From: Ichthyophis bannanicus
Lineage: Eukaryota > Chordata > Amphibia > Gymnophiona > Ichthyophiidae
Length of the DNA: 64,000 nucleotides
Direction: 5' to 3'
Assembly: GCA_033557465.1 (NCBI GenBank)
Contig: CM066033.1
Coordinates: forward strand, 1,304,573,519-1,304,637,518
The notes under the pieces were generated by a model. It was not told the DNA's origin. It did no database searches and worked only from the letters and a program-made list of their open reading frames with translations. Position 1 is the first letter of the stretch. Every line of letters begins with the position of its first letter. This document shows positions 1-10,078 of the stretch, in pieces. The position numbers and the translations under genes were made by a program.

Positions 1-75
1 TATTTTTTTACTTTGATCTTTCCTTGTGAGTGCCTCAGGGCAGGATTTGCTGTCTGCAGCTTCTCCAACGCTGGA

Positions 76-1523
76 ATGGCCGCTAAACCGCAGTGCATGA
101 TCTGCGGATCGCGCAAGGGTGCGGTGGCTGACTCTGGACTCTGTCGGAGCTGTGTCTCTGTTCCTGCGGTCCTGGAGCATCAGGCGGAGTTGAAAGAAAT
201 GCCTGACGCTGTTGGCTCCCCGGTGTTGCCGGTGGTGGAGCCCACGACTGGCCCGCTGCCCTCTCCGTTGCAAGCCCTGGCTAAAGGGCTAGCTGAGGGT
301 CCTTCCCTGGAGTCGGCGGTCTGCCCTTCCGGGGGTTTTTCCCCGGAGTTCGTGCTGCTTATGCACCAGGCATTCCGCTTAAGCCGGTCGGGCAAGCTTC
401 CGGGGGCCTTGGCTGCTGCGCTCCCCTCCGACCCGGCGGCGGAGTCCCGCATTGTTTCTCAGCCTCCGGCGAAGCGCCTTCGGACTATGGACCAGGATCC
501 GGAACCGGAAGATCTGACTTGGCAGGAGTTGGAGGCGGATCTGGAACCTGAGGCTGATCAGGAGGAGTTGGAAGATGGTGAAATTCCGGAACCGGAGGAT
601 CAGGCCCGAATTATTAGGGTTTTTCGTAGGGAGGAGCTGGTTCCTCTGATCACGGAGGCCCTGCAGACCCTAAATCTAGCGGTAGCGCGGCCTCTGGAGG
701 AGGAAAGCTTGGAGGATCCCCTCATTCAGGCCGTGCGAGACTTTCAAGTAGTGTTCCCAGTACACCGTGTGGTAGAACAAATGATTCAGACGGAGTGGGA
801 TCAGCCTGACTCTGGACTGAAGGGGATACGGACTATGAACCGACTGTATCCCTTGGCCGACAAGGACAAGGACAAGTTTAAATCACCACGGGTCGATGCA
901 GCGGTTTCGGCTGTGACAAAGAAGACCACCATCCCGGTTGAGGGCAGTGTGGCCCTAAAGGATGCGCAGGACAAGAAGGTGGATAACTTGCTGAAGCAGG
1001 CCTTTGATACCAATGCCTTATCCTTGCAGGCTTCTATCTGCGGCGCATGGGTCGCTAGGCCTGTTTGCGCTGGGCTCAGCAACTGCGGTCGCTGGTCGGT
1101 TTGGACCCCCAGGGTTTGCTGCAGCTCACACGTCTGGAATCTGGGTCAGCGTACCTAGCCGATGTGCATTATGATCTCATCAGGACTTTGGCGAATAGCA
1201 TGGCCTCGTTAGTAGCGGCTCGCAGGTCTATTTGGTTGAGAAACTGGGCGGCAGACGGTTCTTCTAAATCCCGCCTCAGTAAACTTCCTTTTAAGGGCAA
1301 ACTATTGTTTTGTGAAGCCCTGGATAAGTTGGTTAAAGACCTCGGTGAGTCTAAGGGTGGTAGGCTACCTGAGGATAAGCCGAAACCCAGCAGGTCCGCT
1401 CCGCCCACGCGGGGCTCCTTTCGGGATTTTCGCAAATTTCGTTCTTCCCGCCTCTGGTCTGCCCAACGCGGCCGCTTTGGTTCCCGATCCCAAGGATTTC
1501 GTGGGTTTCGCGGAGCGGGCTGA
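76..1523 (+). pseudogene. DIRS-A Gag-like protein, one frameshift
   Basis: The first ATG of the frame is at 76. The N-terminus has a CxxC pair (CMIC) followed about ten residues later by CRSC, a possible zinc-binding knuckle. A Pro/Ala/Ser-rich stretch and a very acidic segment (Glu/Asp-rich, about codons 150-190) follow. The frame ends at 1158, but the conserved C-terminal part (LRWAQQLR to a basic Ser/Arg-rich tail) continues in another frame from about 1059 to 1523. The shift is explained by loss of one base near 1057. The tail overlaps the next ORF. DIRS Gag is thought to be the particle or nucleic-acid-binding protein; that role is from the family, not from this sequence. Confidence 0.75.
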
Positions 1524-3483
1524 GGCTTCTCCGGAGCCTCCGCCTCCTCCGTCTCTTCCTTTAGTCGCAAGCCGCAATGAAGCGAGGCGGGCTCCGGAGG
1601 GACTTCTTTTCATTGGGGGTCGCTTGCACGATTTCCTTCCCTCTTGGGCCCGAATTACATCCGATCAGTGGGTGCTGGAGATCGTGAAAGACGGCTACGC
1701 GCTCGAGTTTGCTCGACCGCTTCCCGACTCCTTTGTTCTCTCCCCCTGCAAGGGCAAGCGGAAACTAGAGGCGATCAGATTAACGTTACGCCGCCTGTTA
1801 GCCTTGGGAGCCGTTATCCCCGTCCCTCCTGTCGAGCGCGGCGCAGGTCACTACTCCATTTATTTTGTGGTGCCAAAGAAAGACGGGTCGCTTCGCCCCA
1901 TCCTAGACCTCAAGGGGGTCAACTGTGTTCTCCGAGCTCCTCATTTCCGAATGGAGACCTTACGGTCCGTCATTGTGGCGGTACGTCGTGGAGAGTTTCT
2001 CACGTCCCTCGACCTCACGGAGGCCTATCTGCACATCCCCATTCGTCCGTCACATCAGAAGTTTCTTCGCTTTGCGTTTCCGTGGGGCCACTTTCAGTTT
2101 CAAGCCCTGCCCTTTGGGTTGGCTACCGCGCCTCGCACCTTCACGAAAGTTATGGTGGTGGTGGCGGCGGCCCTGCGGCGAGAGGGCATCTTGGTTCACC
2201 CGTACCTCGACGATTGGCTGATTCGCGCGAAATCCAGGGACAAGAGTGTGCAAGTCACGAACAGAGTGGTTACTCTCCTACAATCTCTGGGCTGGGTGGT
2301 CAACGACAAGAAGAGTCACTTGTCACCGACTCAATCCCTGGAGTATCTCGGGGTTCACTTCGACACGGCACGCGGCTTGGTGTGCTTACCAGAGCGCCGT
2401 GTACTAGCATTGACGGGCCTGGTACGCGCATTCCTGGCGATGCCCGCTCCATCCGCCTGGTGGTACCTCCGGCTCCTGGGCACTATGGCGGCGACCCTGG
2501 AAGTGGTGCCATGGTCACGTTTTCACATGCGACCCCTCCAGAGCGCCCTGTTGCAGCGCTGGTCCAACCAGTTCGACTCGTTGAGCAGGAGATTGCCCTG
2601 CCCGAAAGCGGTGCATCGCTCGCTCCGGTGGTGGCTGTGCTTGGAGAAACTGATGAAGGGGCTCCCGTTGGAGACGCCCCTATGGGTCCCGTTCATCACG
2701 GATGCCAGTCTGTCGGGCTGGGGAGCCCATTGCGAGGGCCGCTTTGCTCAGGGGAAGTGGTCTCTCCTCGAAGCCTCTTGGTCGATCAACCGGCTCGAAC
2801 TACGAGCAGTGCGTCTCGCGCTTCTTGCCCTCGAAGACTTGATAGCGGGGCGACCGGTGCGGATTCTCTCGGACAACTCGGCGACGGTAGCCTACATCAA
2901 CCGCCAAGGCGGCACTGGAAGTGTGGCTCTCGAGGCCGAAGCGGCGGCTCTATTCAATTGGGTTCAGTCCTGTCTGCCAGCCATCTCGGCGGCCCATATC
3001 GCGGGACGGGACAACGTTACCGCGGACTTTCTGAGCAGGGTGCGGGTAGATCCCAGGGAATGGAAACTAAACCCGCAGATTTACTCCCAAATAGTTCGTC
3101 GCTGGGGGACGCCCGTCATGGACCTTATGGCAACGTTTCAGTCGGCCAAATCCAGCCGCTTCTTCAGCAGGCGCAGGGAACGCATGTCGGAGGGGATCGA
3201 TGCCCTTCTGCAACTGTGGCCGGAGGGAGTGCTTCTTTATGTCTTTCCTCCTTGGGCGTTAATCGACCGTGTCGTACAGCGCATCGAGGCTCACAGGGGT
3301 CGAGTGTTACTGATTGCTCCGAATTGGCCTCGCCGACCGTGGTTCGCAGACTTGGTGCGGTTGCGCGACGGAGTTCCCTGGCATCTGCCATCGGTCCCGG
3401 ATCTTCTCCTTCAGGGTCCTCTTCGAATGCCCCAGGTGGATCGGTTCTCGCTTACGGCTTGGCCATTGAAAGGGCTCGGCTGA
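1312..3483 (+). CDS. DIRS-A reverse transcriptase / RNase H / methyltransferase-like polyprotein
   Basis: This frame is open for 723 codons from a GTG at 1312, and open upstream to the gag stop at 1158. No in-frame ATG precedes the RT domain, so expression probably depends on overlap with gag. RT: a VPKKDGSLRPILDL block, the LDLTEAYLHIPI block, the PFGLATAP motif and the catalytic YLDD box (residues 298-301). RNase H: ITDAS (D464) and SDNSATVAYINRQGGTGS (D521), typical of DIRS elements. The C-terminal block has DLMA (604-607), YVFPPW (643-648) and LIAPNWP (667-673). It matches the region usually described as Dam-like N6-adenine methyltransferase in DIRS1-like elements; I assign it from architecture and short motifs only. 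No stop interrupts the frame. Confidence 0.88.
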   Translation: MKPWISWLKTSVSLRVVGYLRISRNPAGPLRPRGAPFGIFANFVLPASGLPNAAALVPDPKDFVGFAERAEASPEPPPPPSLPLVASRNEARRAPEGLLFIGGRLHDFLPSWARITSDQWVLEIVKDGYALEFARPLPDSFVLSPCKGKRKLEAIRLTLRRLLALGAVIPVPPVERGAGHYSIYFVVPKKDGSLRPILDLKGVNCVLRAPHFRMETLRSVIVAVRRGEFLTSLDLTEAYLHIPIRPSHQKFLRFAFPWGHFQFQALPFGLATAPRTFTKVMVVVAAALRREGILVHPYLDDWLIRAKSRDKSVQVTNRVVTLLQSLGWVVNDKKSHLSPTQSLEYLGVHFDTARGLVCLPERRVLALTGLVRAFLAMPAPSAWWYLRLLGTMAATLEVVPWSRFHMRPLQSALLQRWSNQFDSLSRRLPCPKAVHRSLRWWLCLEKLMKGLPLETPLWVPFITDASLSGWGAHCEGRFAQGKWSLLEASWSINRLELRAVRLALLALEDLIAGRPVRILSDNSATVAYINRQGGTGSVALEAEAAALFNWVQSCLPAISAAHIAGRDNVTADFLSRVRVDPREWKLNPQIYSQIVRRWGTPVMDLMATFQSAKSSRFFSRRRERMSEGIDALLQLWPEGVLLYVFPPWALIDRVVQRIEAHRGRVLLIAPNWPRRPWFADLVRLRDGVPWHLPSVPDLLLQGPLRMPQVDRFSLTAWPLKGLG

Positions 3484-4523
3484 GAAAGCGGGGTTATTCT
3501 CCGGCAGTTGTTTCCACTCTCCTTCAGGCAAGAAAGACTTCCACCTCCCTCGCATATGTTCGAGTGTGGAGGATTTTTGAAGACTGGTGTTCCCGGAATG
3601 GGATCCGGGCTACTACAGCGTCCGTGCCTGTGGTTCTCAGTTTTTTACAGGATGGGTTCGATAAGGGGCTGGCGGCCAGTTCACTCAAAGTGCAGCTGGC
3701 GGCTATCGCTTGTTACCAGGGCAAGGTGCTGGGTATTAGTCTAGGGTCTCACCCCGACGTTCTGCGGTTTCTCAAGGCTGTCTTTCGCTTGCGACCGTCG
3801 CGTCGGGTGTCTATTCCATCCTGGGACTTAAACTTGGTGTTGCGAGCACTGGCTCGCGAACCCTTTGAGCCTCTCCGGAGAGCGTCTCTTAAGGATCTGA
3901 CCCTAAAGACCGTTTTTCTGGTGGCCATCTGCTCGGCGAGACGTATTTCCGAATTGCAAGCGCTCTCGTGCAGGGAGCCTTTCTTATCCTTCTCTAAGGA
4001 TCGTGTAGTACTTCGTCCGGTTCCCTCCTTTTTGCCCAAGGTGGTGTCGCCTTTTCACTTAAATCAGGCGGTATTTCTCCCTGTTCTCCGGGCTGGTCCG
4101 GAAAACGCTGATGGCAGTACAATTCACTGCTTGGATGTCCGGCATGTGCTTCGTCGTTACTTGAAAGTCTCTGAGTCTTTTCGGAAAACTGACCGCCTCT
4201 TCGTACTCTTTGGAGGGGCTCGGCGTGGTGAGGCGGCGGCTAAGGCCTCCATTGCTCGGTGGATTAAGGAGGCGACTGCGTCGGCGTATCTTTTGCAGCG
4301 GCTGCCGGTCCCGGCTGGTATTCGCGCCCACTCGACCAGGGCCCAAGCAGCCTCTTGGGCGGAACATAGTCTGGTTCCTCCTGCGGAGATCTGTAAAGCG
4401 GCTACATGGTCCTCATTGCATGCCTTCAGTAAGCATTACCGCTTGGATGTGCTTGCTGCTCAGGATTCTCGTTTTGGGGCTTCAGTGCTGCGCGCCGGAT
4501 GGCAAAGTCCCGCCCGGTGTTGA
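3399..4523 (+). CDS. DIRS-A tyrosine recombinase (lambda-integrase fold)
   Basis: The frame is open far upstream (from before 1644), but recombinase-like sequence starts only near 3420, overlapping the end of the RT frame. The start given is approximate; no ATG lies at the domain boundary. The N-terminal core-binding half contains a TSLAYVRVWRIFEDWC segment. In the catalytic half, counting residues from 1644, the first arginine is R767 in ARRISEL, the HxxR box is HSTR (H896, R899), and the nucleophile is Y932 in KHYRLD. All the expected catalytic positions are present. The enzyme is expected to integrate a circular DNA intermediate, replacing the DDE integrase of LTR elements. Confidence 0.88.
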   Translation, partial: GSSPSGSSSNAPGGSVLAYGLAIERARLRKRGYSPAVVSTLLQARKTSTSLAYVRVWRIFEDWCSRNGIRATTASVPVVLSFLQDGFDKGLAASSLKVQLAAIACYQGKVLGISLGSHPDVLRFLKAVFRLRPSRRVSIPSWDLNLVLRALAREPFEPLRRASLKDLTLKTVFLVAICSARRISELQALSCREPFLSFSKDRVVLRPVPSFLPKVVSPFHLNQAVFLPVLRAGPENADGSTIHCLDVRHVLRRYLKVSESFRKTDRLFVLFGGARRGEAAAKASIARWIKEATASAYLLQRLPVPAGIRAHSTRAQAASWAEHSLVPPAEICKAATWSSLHAFSKHYRLDVLAAQDSRFGASVLRAGWQSPARC

Positions 4524-4538
4524 CTGCTCTGTTACATC

Positions 4539-4633
4539 CCGGATGTGGAGGACTAAACTGGAGGACTGCTCAGGAAATGGAAATTACACATACCTGGTAA
4601 TTGTAGTTCCTGGAGGGTCCAGTTTAGTCCTCC
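4539..4633 (+). repeat. DIRS-A internal complementary region (ICR)
   Basis: It lies just after the recombinase stop. Bases 4578-4633 are the exact reverse complement of the element's right end at 5034-5089 (56 of 56 bases by eye). The first half, 4539-4577, should be complementary to the left end, which is outside the window. In DIRS1 such a junction region is thought to template repair of both ends and circle formation. Confidence 0.85.
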
Positions 4634-5089
4634 TTCCCTCCCATATTTCAGAGTAATTTTTCCGAATCCTTTCGCGGCGCGTTTTTTGCGTCAGGCGGTC
4701 GGAGCGCTCCTCTGGCGGGCGCCCTTCTTTCCTTTTTCCTCTCTGACCCGCACTCAACTGTCTGTTTCTTCCGGAGTGAGGGTAGAATCGCTATGTTTGT
4801 TCTGGCTTCCTCGTTTGGGGAGGGAGCCGGTGTGTTCATTTAGTGCTGGGGGGTCTAGATGTTTTTCCATATTTATTCTGGTTTCATAGTCTCAGGTGTT
4901 GCTTCTGCTTTGAGTCTGCTTTGTTACTAGTTCACTGGGGGCTGATGGGAGCTCCGACTGCATACATCATACTTGGCAGAGTTTTGATTGGTCCAGTCTC
5001 CTGGCTGCGGGAGGAGGTGCACTACCCGGATGTGGAGGACTAAACTGGACCCTCCAGGAACTACAATTACCAGGTATGTGTAATTTCCA
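4634..5089 (+). repeat. DIRS-A right terminal region
   Basis: Non-coding sequence between the ICR and the element's right end. It includes a GC-rich part near 4670-4730 and ends with the 56-bp segment paired with the ICR. A short direct repeat of the ICR start (GGATGTGGAGGACTAAACTG) recurs at 5029-5048. Without the left end I cannot say how much is the inverted terminal repeat itself. Confidence 0.7.
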
Positions 5090-5299
5090 TATATCTTGCT
5101 TTGTGGGCAGAAAGTCATTTCTTCCCAGATGTGGCTCATTCCACTCAACTATCTGAATAACGAGGTTAAGTGAAGGCTACCCTAAGTTATCCTGATAATT
5201 ATTTGGATAGTAGACTGACTTCCGCTGCTATCCAGTTAAGTACCACTGCAGACTGCGGTACCAGACACTATCCAAATAGTACTGCCAAGGGCAGTGGAA
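5090..5299. other. Unassigned spacer with a degenerate foldback
   Basis: AT-rich sequence with repeated TATCCAAATAG- and TATCCAGTTAAG-type words that partly pair with each other. It resembles the GATATTCAG-type repeat near 33985 and 39345. No coding signal. Confidence 0.35.
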
Positions 5300-5640
5300 C
5301 ATGGCTTTCAGTACCATCTTTACTTTGATGACTCACAGATCTACCTCTCTACACCTGAAATCTCTCCGGCAATCCAGGCCCATATCTCTGCCTGCCTTTC
5401 TGACATTGCTGCTTGGATGTCTCACTGTTGCTTGAAATTGAACATGGCTAAAACTGATCTTCTTATTTTTTCCCCTAAACTCTCCTCTCCCCTTCCTCCT
5501 CTCTCAGTCTCTATGGATAACTCTCTACTCCTCCCTGTCTCCTCAGCTCGCAACCTTGGGGTTGTCTTTGACTCCTCTCTCTCCTTCTCCACATATATCC
5601 ATCTGATAGCTAAGACCTGCCATTTCTTTCTTTATAACAT
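5300..5640 (+). mobile_element. L2-a LINE, first half (RT fragment), 5'-truncated
   Basis: Translation gives an RT palm fragment: YFDDSQIYLSTPEI, in place of the usual YADD, then LKLNMAKTDLLIF and LGVVFDSSLSF. This closely parallels the L2 copy at 25600-25900. It stops at 5640 in the middle of the RT, and the missing 3' part resumes at 10079. The second YADD residue is Phe, so this copy is inactive. Confidence 0.85.
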
Positions 5641-5915
5641 TTATTATTTATTTATTTAACAGCTTTTATATACCGCGCTATTTATTATCAGTGCGGTTTA
5701 CATATAACAAAGATTGCACAGTCAGACAACTGATCTGTGTTTACATTGTAACAGGAGTTTGAACTTGGAGCAACAGGGTAACTATATACATATGTACAAC
5801 AAACATAATTAGGTCAGGTTGATATTTTCAAGTAGAGCTCGGAAATCTCAAAGGTACTTGAGACAGAGTTATATGTATGGAGAATGAAGGTTTGTGAGCG
5901 TTGGTGTGTGGAAGA

Positions 5916-6696
5916 TCAGAGGGTGGGGTGGGTGATTGTGGATGATTGTGCAAAGTGACGTAGGAAAATGTGGTGTTTGATTGCCTTACGGAACTGGATA
6001 AGGTCTTTGATTGATCTTATTTCTGGTGGAAGGTCGTTCCAGCACCTTGGGGCGTAGAAGGCGAAGGTTCTTTTCTTAGTCGTCTGGGTGCACTTGATGG
6101 ACTCTTTAGGGATGATTAAGGTGTTGTCAGTTATCGACCTTCTAGTTCTGTTTTTCGGGGTGAGGGTGATAAGGTCACTGAGTATCGTGGGGGCTAGGTT
6201 ATTGATGATCTTGAAGATGATGAGAAGGATTTTGTATGTTAACCTGCAATGGATTGGTAGCCAGTGGAGATCCTTAACTATCAGGGTGATATGGTCTGAT
6301 CTTGCTATACCACAGAGTACACACGCAGCCGCATTCATAGCGAGTTGCAGCGGATTAAGGGTGTTCTTGGGGAGTCCATATAGGACAACATTTGCGTAAT
6401 CGAAGTGTGGTAGAATGAGGGCTTGGAAGATGGTCCGGAAGTCATTATGGGGTAACATGGGCCTGAGGTGCCTTAGCGTTCTAATTTTGTTGTAGACTGA
6501 TCTAGTGGTGTTTCGAATGTGCTCCTTGAAGTTGAAGTGCTGATCAAGTGTAATCCCTAGATATCGAATGAAGGGTTTACTAGGAAGTTCAGCATCTCTT
6601 ACTCTTAGTGATGATAGAGGGGAGAAATCTTTGTTCCTTGATATGAACAGAACTTCAGTCTTCTTGAAGTTTATGCGGAGATTTTGAGATAGTAAC
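5916..6696 (-). pseudogene. LINE-B RT C-terminal part and thumb (3' exon-like half)
   Basis: Open minus-strand frame from LLSQNLRINFKKTEVLF through YLGITLDQHFNF, HFDYANVVLYGLP and LHWLPIHCRLTYKILL to the conserved end APRCWNDLPPEIR, stopping at 5916. It completes the RT begun upstream; the CR1-a insertion at 6697-7090 separates the halves between ITDWW and LLSQN. The order YLG, DYAN, LHWLPI, W-DLP is the normal C-terminal order in L2/CR1 RTs. The frame itself is undamaged apart from the insertion. Confidence 0.85.
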
Positions 6697-7090
6697 CATA
6701 AGAACATAAGATATGCCATACTGGGTCAGACCGAGGTCCATCAAGCCCAGTATCCTGTTTCCAACAGTGGCCAATCTAGGTCATACGTACCTAGCAGTAT
6801 CCCCAAAAGACACAGGTTCCACAATGCTTGTACTGGGTCAAGCACTGATTATCCTGGGTCCCTTTTTAATAGTGGTTTATGGACCTTTCCTCCAGGAACT
6901 TGTCCAAACCTTTTTTTAAACCCAGCTACACTAACAGCCCTTACCACATCCTCCGGTAACAAATTCCAGAGTTTGATTACATGTTGAGTGAAAAAATATT
7001 TTCTCTTATTTGTCTTAAATAGTTTACCCTGTAGCTTCATTGCATGTCCCCTAGTCTTTCTATATTCTGATAGCGTAAACAATTGATCCA
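6697..7090 (-). mobile_element. CR1-a LINE 3' end nested in LINE-B
   Basis: Minus-strand 3' fragment. It starts from the word GATCAATTGTTTACG near 7090 and runs to the ATGTTCTT-type 8-bp tail at 6700. It encodes the CR1 terminal peptide (YFFTQHVIKLWNLLPEDVV). The host RT reading is interrupted exactly at its edges. A 3-4 base overlap (ACC/ACCA) at the joins is compatible with a short target duplication. Confidence 0.85.
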
Positions 7091-7093
7091 CCA

Positions 7094-9388
7094 GTCGGTG
7101 ATGGAGTTGAAACAATTGATAAGGTTGGTGAAGTCAGGTTGTTTGATTTTGAATGGTATAAACAGCAGGACGTCGTCAGCATAGATTAGCATGAAGATAT
7201 TGAAGGAGCGTATGATGTCACATATCGGCTGCATGTAGACATTGAACATCAGCGCAGATAAAGAAGAGCCCTGCGGAACACCTTGATGTTGGTGGAAAGG
7301 TGCGGATGTGGTGGATCCGACTCTGACGTGCTGCCAACGATCCGATAGATAAGACCTACACCATTCCCAGGCAAGGCCAGAGATGCCCTTCTCCTGGAGG
7401 CGAGTGAGAAGTTGATTGTGATTAACGGAATCAAAGGCAGCGGAGATATCTAGGAAAATGAGAGCGAATCCGTTTTCAACCTTGTCCAAACCTCTATTCA
7501 AAGCGTTAGTTAAGGTGGTAAGGAGAGTTTCTACGCCGTGAGATTCCCTGAATCCGTGTTGACAGGGGTCAAGAGGTGCCACTACATCGATGTGATGTTG
7601 AATCTGTCTCTGGACGACCTTCTCTATTATCTTGGCTAATAGAGGTATACTCGAGATTGGGCGGTAAGAGTCAGACTTTAGTGGGTCAAGTCTGTTATTC
7701 TTCAGAAGTGGTCTTATTGATGTCTGTTTGAGGAATGAGGGGAATGAGCCTGTTGCAAAGGATAGTCCTATGATGTTGATTAGCATTGGACTAAGTTCAA
7801 CTCGCAGAGTTCTGACCCAGAATGCTGGGCAGGGGTCACTTGGAGCTGTAGAAGTGTTGATGCTGGCGATGAGATCTTGGATGTTCTTCTCTGTTGGAAC
7901 GGAGAACATTGTGATAGGTGGAAGTGATGTGTGAGCGTGGCAGGGAGTGGTAACTAAAACTGTGTTGGTTATGGAGGTTTTGGACTGGAGATAGATAGCA
8001 TACGATTGGGGGGAAATAGGATCGAGTTGGGTAGGTGAAGGTTCCTTAATTAGGGATTTTGCTAGGCTGAAAAGGTCTCTAGGTTTGTTTAGAGAGTGGA
8101 GAAGAAGCTTAGCATGGTATTCACTCATTCTGAGGTATATGGATTCGCGATGGAATTTAAGGTGGTTTAGGCACGTTACTTTGTCAGTGTCAGAGCGGGA
8201 TCTTCTCCATTTCCTTTCAAGTTTCCTAAGTGAGAGGAGGGATGTCCGAAGATCAGCTGTGAACCATGGGGCTGGGCATCTTTTGCTTTTATAGCTCTTG
8301 GGGGCTGGTGATTTGTCTAAGGCTGGTGGTTGAGCGAATGATTTCAGAGTGACGGTCCAGTTGGTGATTGCTTCATCAAGGTCAGGAGACATTAGTTTGA
8401 GTGAAGGTAAGGCGTGTTTAATGAACTCTTCTCTATCAAGAGGTCTGAAGTGAGGCGTAATTCTGGATTCTGCACTGGAGTCATTAGGTGGGAATTGAGT
8501 AAGATGAGCAGGTATCTGGAACGTGATTAGCTTATGGTCTGACCAAGGTATAGGGGTAATCTCCATGTTGAGGTTGGCCTTCTGGTAGACAGAAGAGTGG
8601 GGAGCGAAAATTAGATCCAGTGGGTTTCCTTTAAGATGGGTGGAGGTGTTCACTAGTTGTTCAAACCCAAGGGTTTGCATGGCTTCTAGGAAGGCGTTTG
8701 CTTGGTCAGGTTGCAGGGAAGGTAAGTTGAAGTCTCCGAGCAGCCAGTTGGCGTTGCGAGGGTTAGCTGGGTTGCAGGCTAAGTCAATGAAGGAAGAGAT
8801 GACCTCAGGTGGAGAGGAAGGGGATCTATAAATAAGGTTGATGGTGATATCTTTGTTGGAAATGGTGATTATGTCTGCATGAGTGGAGCTCTTGGATGTG
8901 AGTAGTTGAAATCCGAGGTCTGATTTTGCAAGGATGAAAACTCCACCACCCTTCCGGTTGGGCCTGTGACAGGTGTGAATGGAGAAGTTGGGAGGGATTA
9001 GTTGGTTTATGAGGGCTGTATCAGAATCCTTGAGCAATGATTCTGTTACCATGAGGAGATCCAGGCAATGGACCGCTATCAGGTCGGGGATGACCGGCCA
9101 TTTCTTACGTACTGAGCATGAGTCTACAAGAGCGCATTTTAGGAAAAATTGTGTTTTTGGAGGAGCTTTTTTGGGGTTGTCAGGGTGGTTGAGGGCCACG
9201 TACAGTAGGTGTGATTGACGAGAGTGGTGTGGAAGGCCAGTGGCAGAGTGGAAAGGGTTAGAATGATGCTTCCTGCCCAGGTAGGATAGGGTAGTAATGT
9301 GGTACTGGCCAGTTGAGAGGGCTATGGAGCATTGTAAGGTGTTTGCTAGGAGGTCTATTGTGGAGAGGGTAAGTAGTGGGAGGGCCAT
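7094..9388 (-). pseudogene. LINE-B ORF2: AP endonuclease and N-terminal/central RT
   Basis: A single open frame of about 765 real codons starting at ATG 9388; the last 18 or so codons before 7037 belong to CR1-a. Endonuclease: MVTES (E116), LLGDFNLP (D219, N221), SDH (283-285), consistent with an APE-type nuclease that nicks target DNA. RT: SYRPIS, the LDISAAFDSVNH box, GVPQGSSLSALMFN, and IYADDVLLF with YADD at residues 736-739. All catalytic residues visible are intact. The only lesion I see is the CR1-a insertion. The GC-rich 5' region upstream probably holds its internal promoter. Confidence 0.85.
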
Positions 9389-9859
9389 GGTGGCTTGATG
9401 GCTGCTGCGTGGCCTTTAGGTGTGAGAGTAGTAATGACACTTATTCTTGACGAAGTTAGAGAGTGTGCAAGAGGACGTAGCGCCCTTAGCACAAATTACC
9501 GTGGAAATAGCGTGTGAGGAAGAAACAATAAGGCCTTACAAAGTGAGTGGAGGAATAACGCTGTAGCATATAGAAAAGATTACTTATTGTCATAATGTGG
9601 TACATTACTATGTAACAATGTCACTTAGAGATGGACTTCAGGACATCAAATTCAGCAAAAACAACAGACTGAACACTAATGAGGCTTAATACAATGAGGA
9701 GTACACTGTAATATATAGAGCAGCTTACATATTAACCTAATGTACAATTGTCGTGTAGCAATATTATATCGGGATGTAGTCCAGAGCCAATAAATGCAGA
9801 GGAGAACAAAGTTACTGAAAGTACCTCAGTCAGGAGGTTGCGAGATGCTGGGTTATGCG

Positions 9860-10078
9860 GCTACAGGATTCAGCAGGCTGGATCGCGAAAGTGCCCTAGG
9901 TGGTAGCCTTTAGCGCCCCGCCTAAGGGCCACGCCAAAGGGCCCTCTGGCGAGGCCCTCAGGCGCGGGACCGCCTGACGGCGGCTTCTTTTGAGTGTGGC
10001 TGACTCCTCCCCTTCTCCCACAGCCCCGATTGGGCTGGAGATCCCTGAGCGGGAAGGCAACAAAAGGCAACAAAATTT
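9860..10078 (-). promoter_or_regulatory. Possible LINE-B internal promoter / 5' UTR
   Basis: A GC-rich block (GGGCC, GGCGG, CGCC words) abuts the inferred 5' end of LINE-B, while the 470 bases between it and the ORF are AT-rich. LINE internal promoters usually sit at the extreme 5' end. No defined promoter motif can be named, so this is by position only. Confidence 0.35.

Larger units (their letters stand above)
1..5089 (+). mobile_element. DIRS-type tyrosine-recombinase retrotransposon (DIRS-A), left end outside window
   Basis: The order is gag-like frame, RT/RNase H frame with methyltransferase-like tail, tyrosine recombinase, internal complementary region, right terminal region. This is the DIRS1 plan and excludes LTR elements, which use a DDE integrase, and LINEs. 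The GC-rich coding part stands out from AT-rich flanks. The left terminal repeat lies before base 1. The right end is set at 5089, where complementarity to the internal region stops. No target-site duplication is expected for this class. Only gag carries a visible frameshift, so the copy is probably young. Confidence 0.9.
5641..10078 (-). mobile_element. Near full-length L2-like LINE (LINE-B) nested in L2-a
   Basis: On the minus strand it runs from a GC-rich 5' region (about 9860-10078), through one large ORF with endonuclease and RT domains, to a 3' end carrying GGTATATAAAA and a tail of AAATA units at 5641-5665. Without the CR1-a insertion at 6697-7090 it is about 4.0 kb. Both ends abut L2-a sequence, so it inserted after that L2. 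I call it L2-like from the RT motifs; CR1-superfamily membership is secure, the clade is not. Confidence 0.85.

Noticed and set aside
1644..3398. Long open frame over the RT region, in the recombinase frame
   Set aside because: Sequence is Pro/Gly/Ser/Arg-rich with no domain, and the RT frame on the same bases carries all conserved motifs. Listed only as a finding about openness.
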